Assembly: GCA_023301015.1 (NCBI GenBank)
Contig: JALZVI010000027.1
Location: forward strand, 1-6,013
Reading direction: 5' to 3'
DNA from: Rickettsiales bacterium
GTDB taxonomy: Bacteria > Pseudomonadota > Alphaproteobacteria > Rickettsiales > 21-14-0-20-44-7
DNA length: 6,013 bases
Every line of letters begins with the position of its first letter. Within the stretch, counting starts at the first letter, position 1. The translations under genes were made by a program, and so were the position numbers. The notes beneath the pieces are model-generated. The model was not told the origin of the DNA, searched no databases, and was given only the letters and a program-made list of their open reading frames with translations. Shown piece after piece: positions 4,597-6,013 of the stretch.

Positions 4597-6013
4597 AGAT
4601 TTCCTTCAATCAGCTGCTCCACAATCTCGGGGTTCAGCAGCGTTGACGTGTCGCCCAAGTTGCTCACATCGCCTTCTGCGATCTTGCGCAAGATGCGGCG
4701 CATGATTTTGCCGCTGCGGGTTTTTGGAACACCTGGCGTGAAGTGGATGATGTCGGGCGTGGCGATTGGGCCAATTTCTTTGCGGACGTGCTTTTTCAAA
4801 TCAGCAAGCAGTTCATCACTTGGCGTAACGTCATTATATAACGTCACATACGCATAAATTCCTTGGCCTTTGATGTCGTGCGGGAAGCCAACAACAGCAG
4901 CCTCGCTAACAGCTTTATGAAGCACTAATGCGCTTTCAACTTCGGCTGTTCCCATGCGATGACCGCTAACATTAATCACATCATCGACGCGGCCAGTTAT
5001 CCAGTAGTAGCCATCCTTGTCGCGTTTTGCGCCATCGCCGCACATATAATAGCCTTTGAACTGGCTGAAATAGGTGTCAAAAAATCTTTGCTCATCGCCA
5101 TAAACTCCACGCATTTGACCGGGCCATGAATCTTTGAAACAGAGGATTCCTTCGGCTTCTCCACTTAATTCATTACCTTTATTATCAAGGACAACCGGTT
5201 GAATTCCAAAGAAAGGTTTTGTTGCTGACCCTGGTTTAAGTTCCGTCGCGCCGGGGAGTGGGGTGATTAGAAATCCGCCCGTTTCTGTCTGCCACCAAGT
5301 GTCGACAATCGGGCAGTTTGAGTTGCCGACTTCTTCATAATACCATCTCCACGCTTCGGGGTTGATAGGCTCGCCGACGCTGCCAAGAAGACGCAATGAG
5401 CTGCGGCTGGTTTTCTTCACAAACTCATCACCCTGCGCCATCAATGCGCGGATTGCAGTTGGGGCGGTGTAGAATTGAGTGACCTGATGCTTGTCACAAA
5501 CGTCCCAAAAGCGCGATGCGTCGGGGTATGTCGGCACGCCCTCGAACATTACGGTGGTTGTTCCGTTGGCGAGTGGGCCGTAGATTATGTAGCTATGTCC
5601 AGTCACCCAACCGATGTCGGCTGTGCACCAATAAACGTCATCTTCTTGCACGTCGAAAACATATTCATGTGTCATGCTGGCATAGAGGAGGTAGCCCGCG
5701 GTGCTGTGCAAAACGCCCTTTGGCTGGCCTGTTGAGCCGCTGGTGTAGAGGATGAATAGTGGGTCTTCGGCATCAATTGCGGGGGCGGTGTGATCGGTTG
5801 AGGCGGTGGCCATCAGCTGTTCATAATTCCCGCCAACCACGATTACGGATTTGATTTTTTGTTCTGCAATTTCCACCGCGGCCTCAACATTTGCTAGCAG
5901 CGGAACTTTTTTGCCGCCCCGATTTCCCTCCGTCGCGGTGATGATGAACTCGCTCGAGCAGCCGTCAATTCGGCCAGCCAGCGCGTCGGGGGAGAAGCCG
6001 CCGAAGACGATGC
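4581..6013 (-). CDS. acs: Acetyl-CoA synthetase, C-terminal part (start beyond window)
   Basis: The frame is open from the right edge to TAG at 4583-4581 and gives 476 residues. Full-length Acs is about 640-655 residues, so roughly 170 N-terminal residues lie beyond base 6013; the visible GTG at 5876 is internal. The enzyme makes acetyl-CoA from acetate, ATP and CoA through acetyl-AMP. Seen in order (visible numbering): [14 protein letters not shown] (2-15), the P-loop-like [11 protein letters not shown] (89-99), [16 protein letters not shown], the acetyl/adenylate-binding [10 protein letters not shown], the hinge region [27 protein letters not shown], and [11 protein letters not shown] with the catalytic lysine at residue 435. 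That lysine corresponds to K609 of Salmonella Acs and is the site of reversible acetylation, so post-translational control is possible. W in WWQTETGG is typical of acetate-specific rather than propionate or longer-chain enzymes. No frameshift is seen. Confidence 0.97.
   Translation of the reverse strand, partial: IVFGGFSPDALAGRIDGCSSEFIITATEGNRGGKKVPLLANVEAAVEIAEQKIKSVIVVGGNYEQLMATASTDHTAPAIDAEDPLFILYTSGSTGQPKGVLHSTAGYLLYASMTHEYVFDVQEDDVYWCTADIGWVTGHSYIIYGPLANGTTTVMFEGVPTYPDASRFWDVCDKHQVTQFYTAPTAIRALMAQGDEFVKKTSRSSLRLLGSVGEPINPEAWRWYYEEVGNSNCPIVDTWWQTETGGFLITPLPGATELKPGSATKPFFGIQPVVLDNKGNELSGEAEGILCFKDSWPGQMRGVYGDEQRFFDTYFSQFKGYYMCGDGAKRDKDGYYWITGRVDDVINVSGHRMGTAEVESALVLHKAVSEAAVVGFPHDIKGQGIYAYVTLYNDVTPSDELLADLKKHVRKEIGPIATPDIIHFTPGVPKTRSGKIMRRILRKIAEGDVSNLGDTSTLLNPEIVEQLIEGNLALTA

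Noticed and set aside
5874..5876. GTG at 5876 as the start of a short Acs
   Set aside because: The frame stays open upstream to the window edge and encodes conserved Acs sequence ([14 protein letters not shown] and [13 protein letters not shown]).

Overview
The window looks like a stretch of an alphaproteobacterial chromosome. This rests mainly on the TypA protein (an ASGRDGW-type G5 loop and a [10 protein letters not shown] segment) and on a UUG-anticodon tRNA-Gln with an encoded CCA end. The lineage call is family-level recall, not a computed placement. Most of the window is ordinary core metabolism and translation. The left ~835 bases look like the edge of a mobile or decayed element abutting the 3' end of a tRNA gene.

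Layout. (1) Bases 1-150 hold a compact repeat cluster: a 45-bp perfect direct repeat (1-45 and 84-128) interleaved with a 41-bp perfect inverted repeat (44-84 and 110-150). (2) 202-918 (+) is a 3'-truncated gene for a TraG/VirD4-type P-loop ATPase. From base 835 its reading frame runs antisense through a complete tRNA-Gln(TTG) gene (835-909, minus), so its last 27 residues are not native. (3) The tRNA has its own sigma70-like promoter at 925-953. (4) 986-1384 (minus) encodes a GlcG/HbpS (DUF336) protein, 23 bases downstream of the full-length ribosome-associated GTPase gene typA/bipA (1408-3228, minus); the two probably form one transcript. (5) A 222-base divergent intergenic region (3229-3450) separates typA from (6) a leucine dehydrogenase-like amino-acid dehydrogenase (3451-4584, plus). 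(7) This converges on the acetyl-CoA synthetase gene acs (4581 to beyond 6013, minus, N-terminus off the window); the two stop codons overlap.

Functionally, the dehydrogenase (branched-chain amino acid to 2-oxo acid plus NADH) and Acs (acetate to acetyl-CoA) both feed carbon into central metabolism, but they are convergent and not one operon. TypA acts on the ribosome. I see no previously undescribed multi-gene system here. The points most worth a second look are the repeat structure at the left edge, the tRNA/TraG-like junction, an unusual one-residue-longer dinucleotide-binding loop in the dehydrogenase, and the overlapping convergent stop codons with a small hairpin on top of them.
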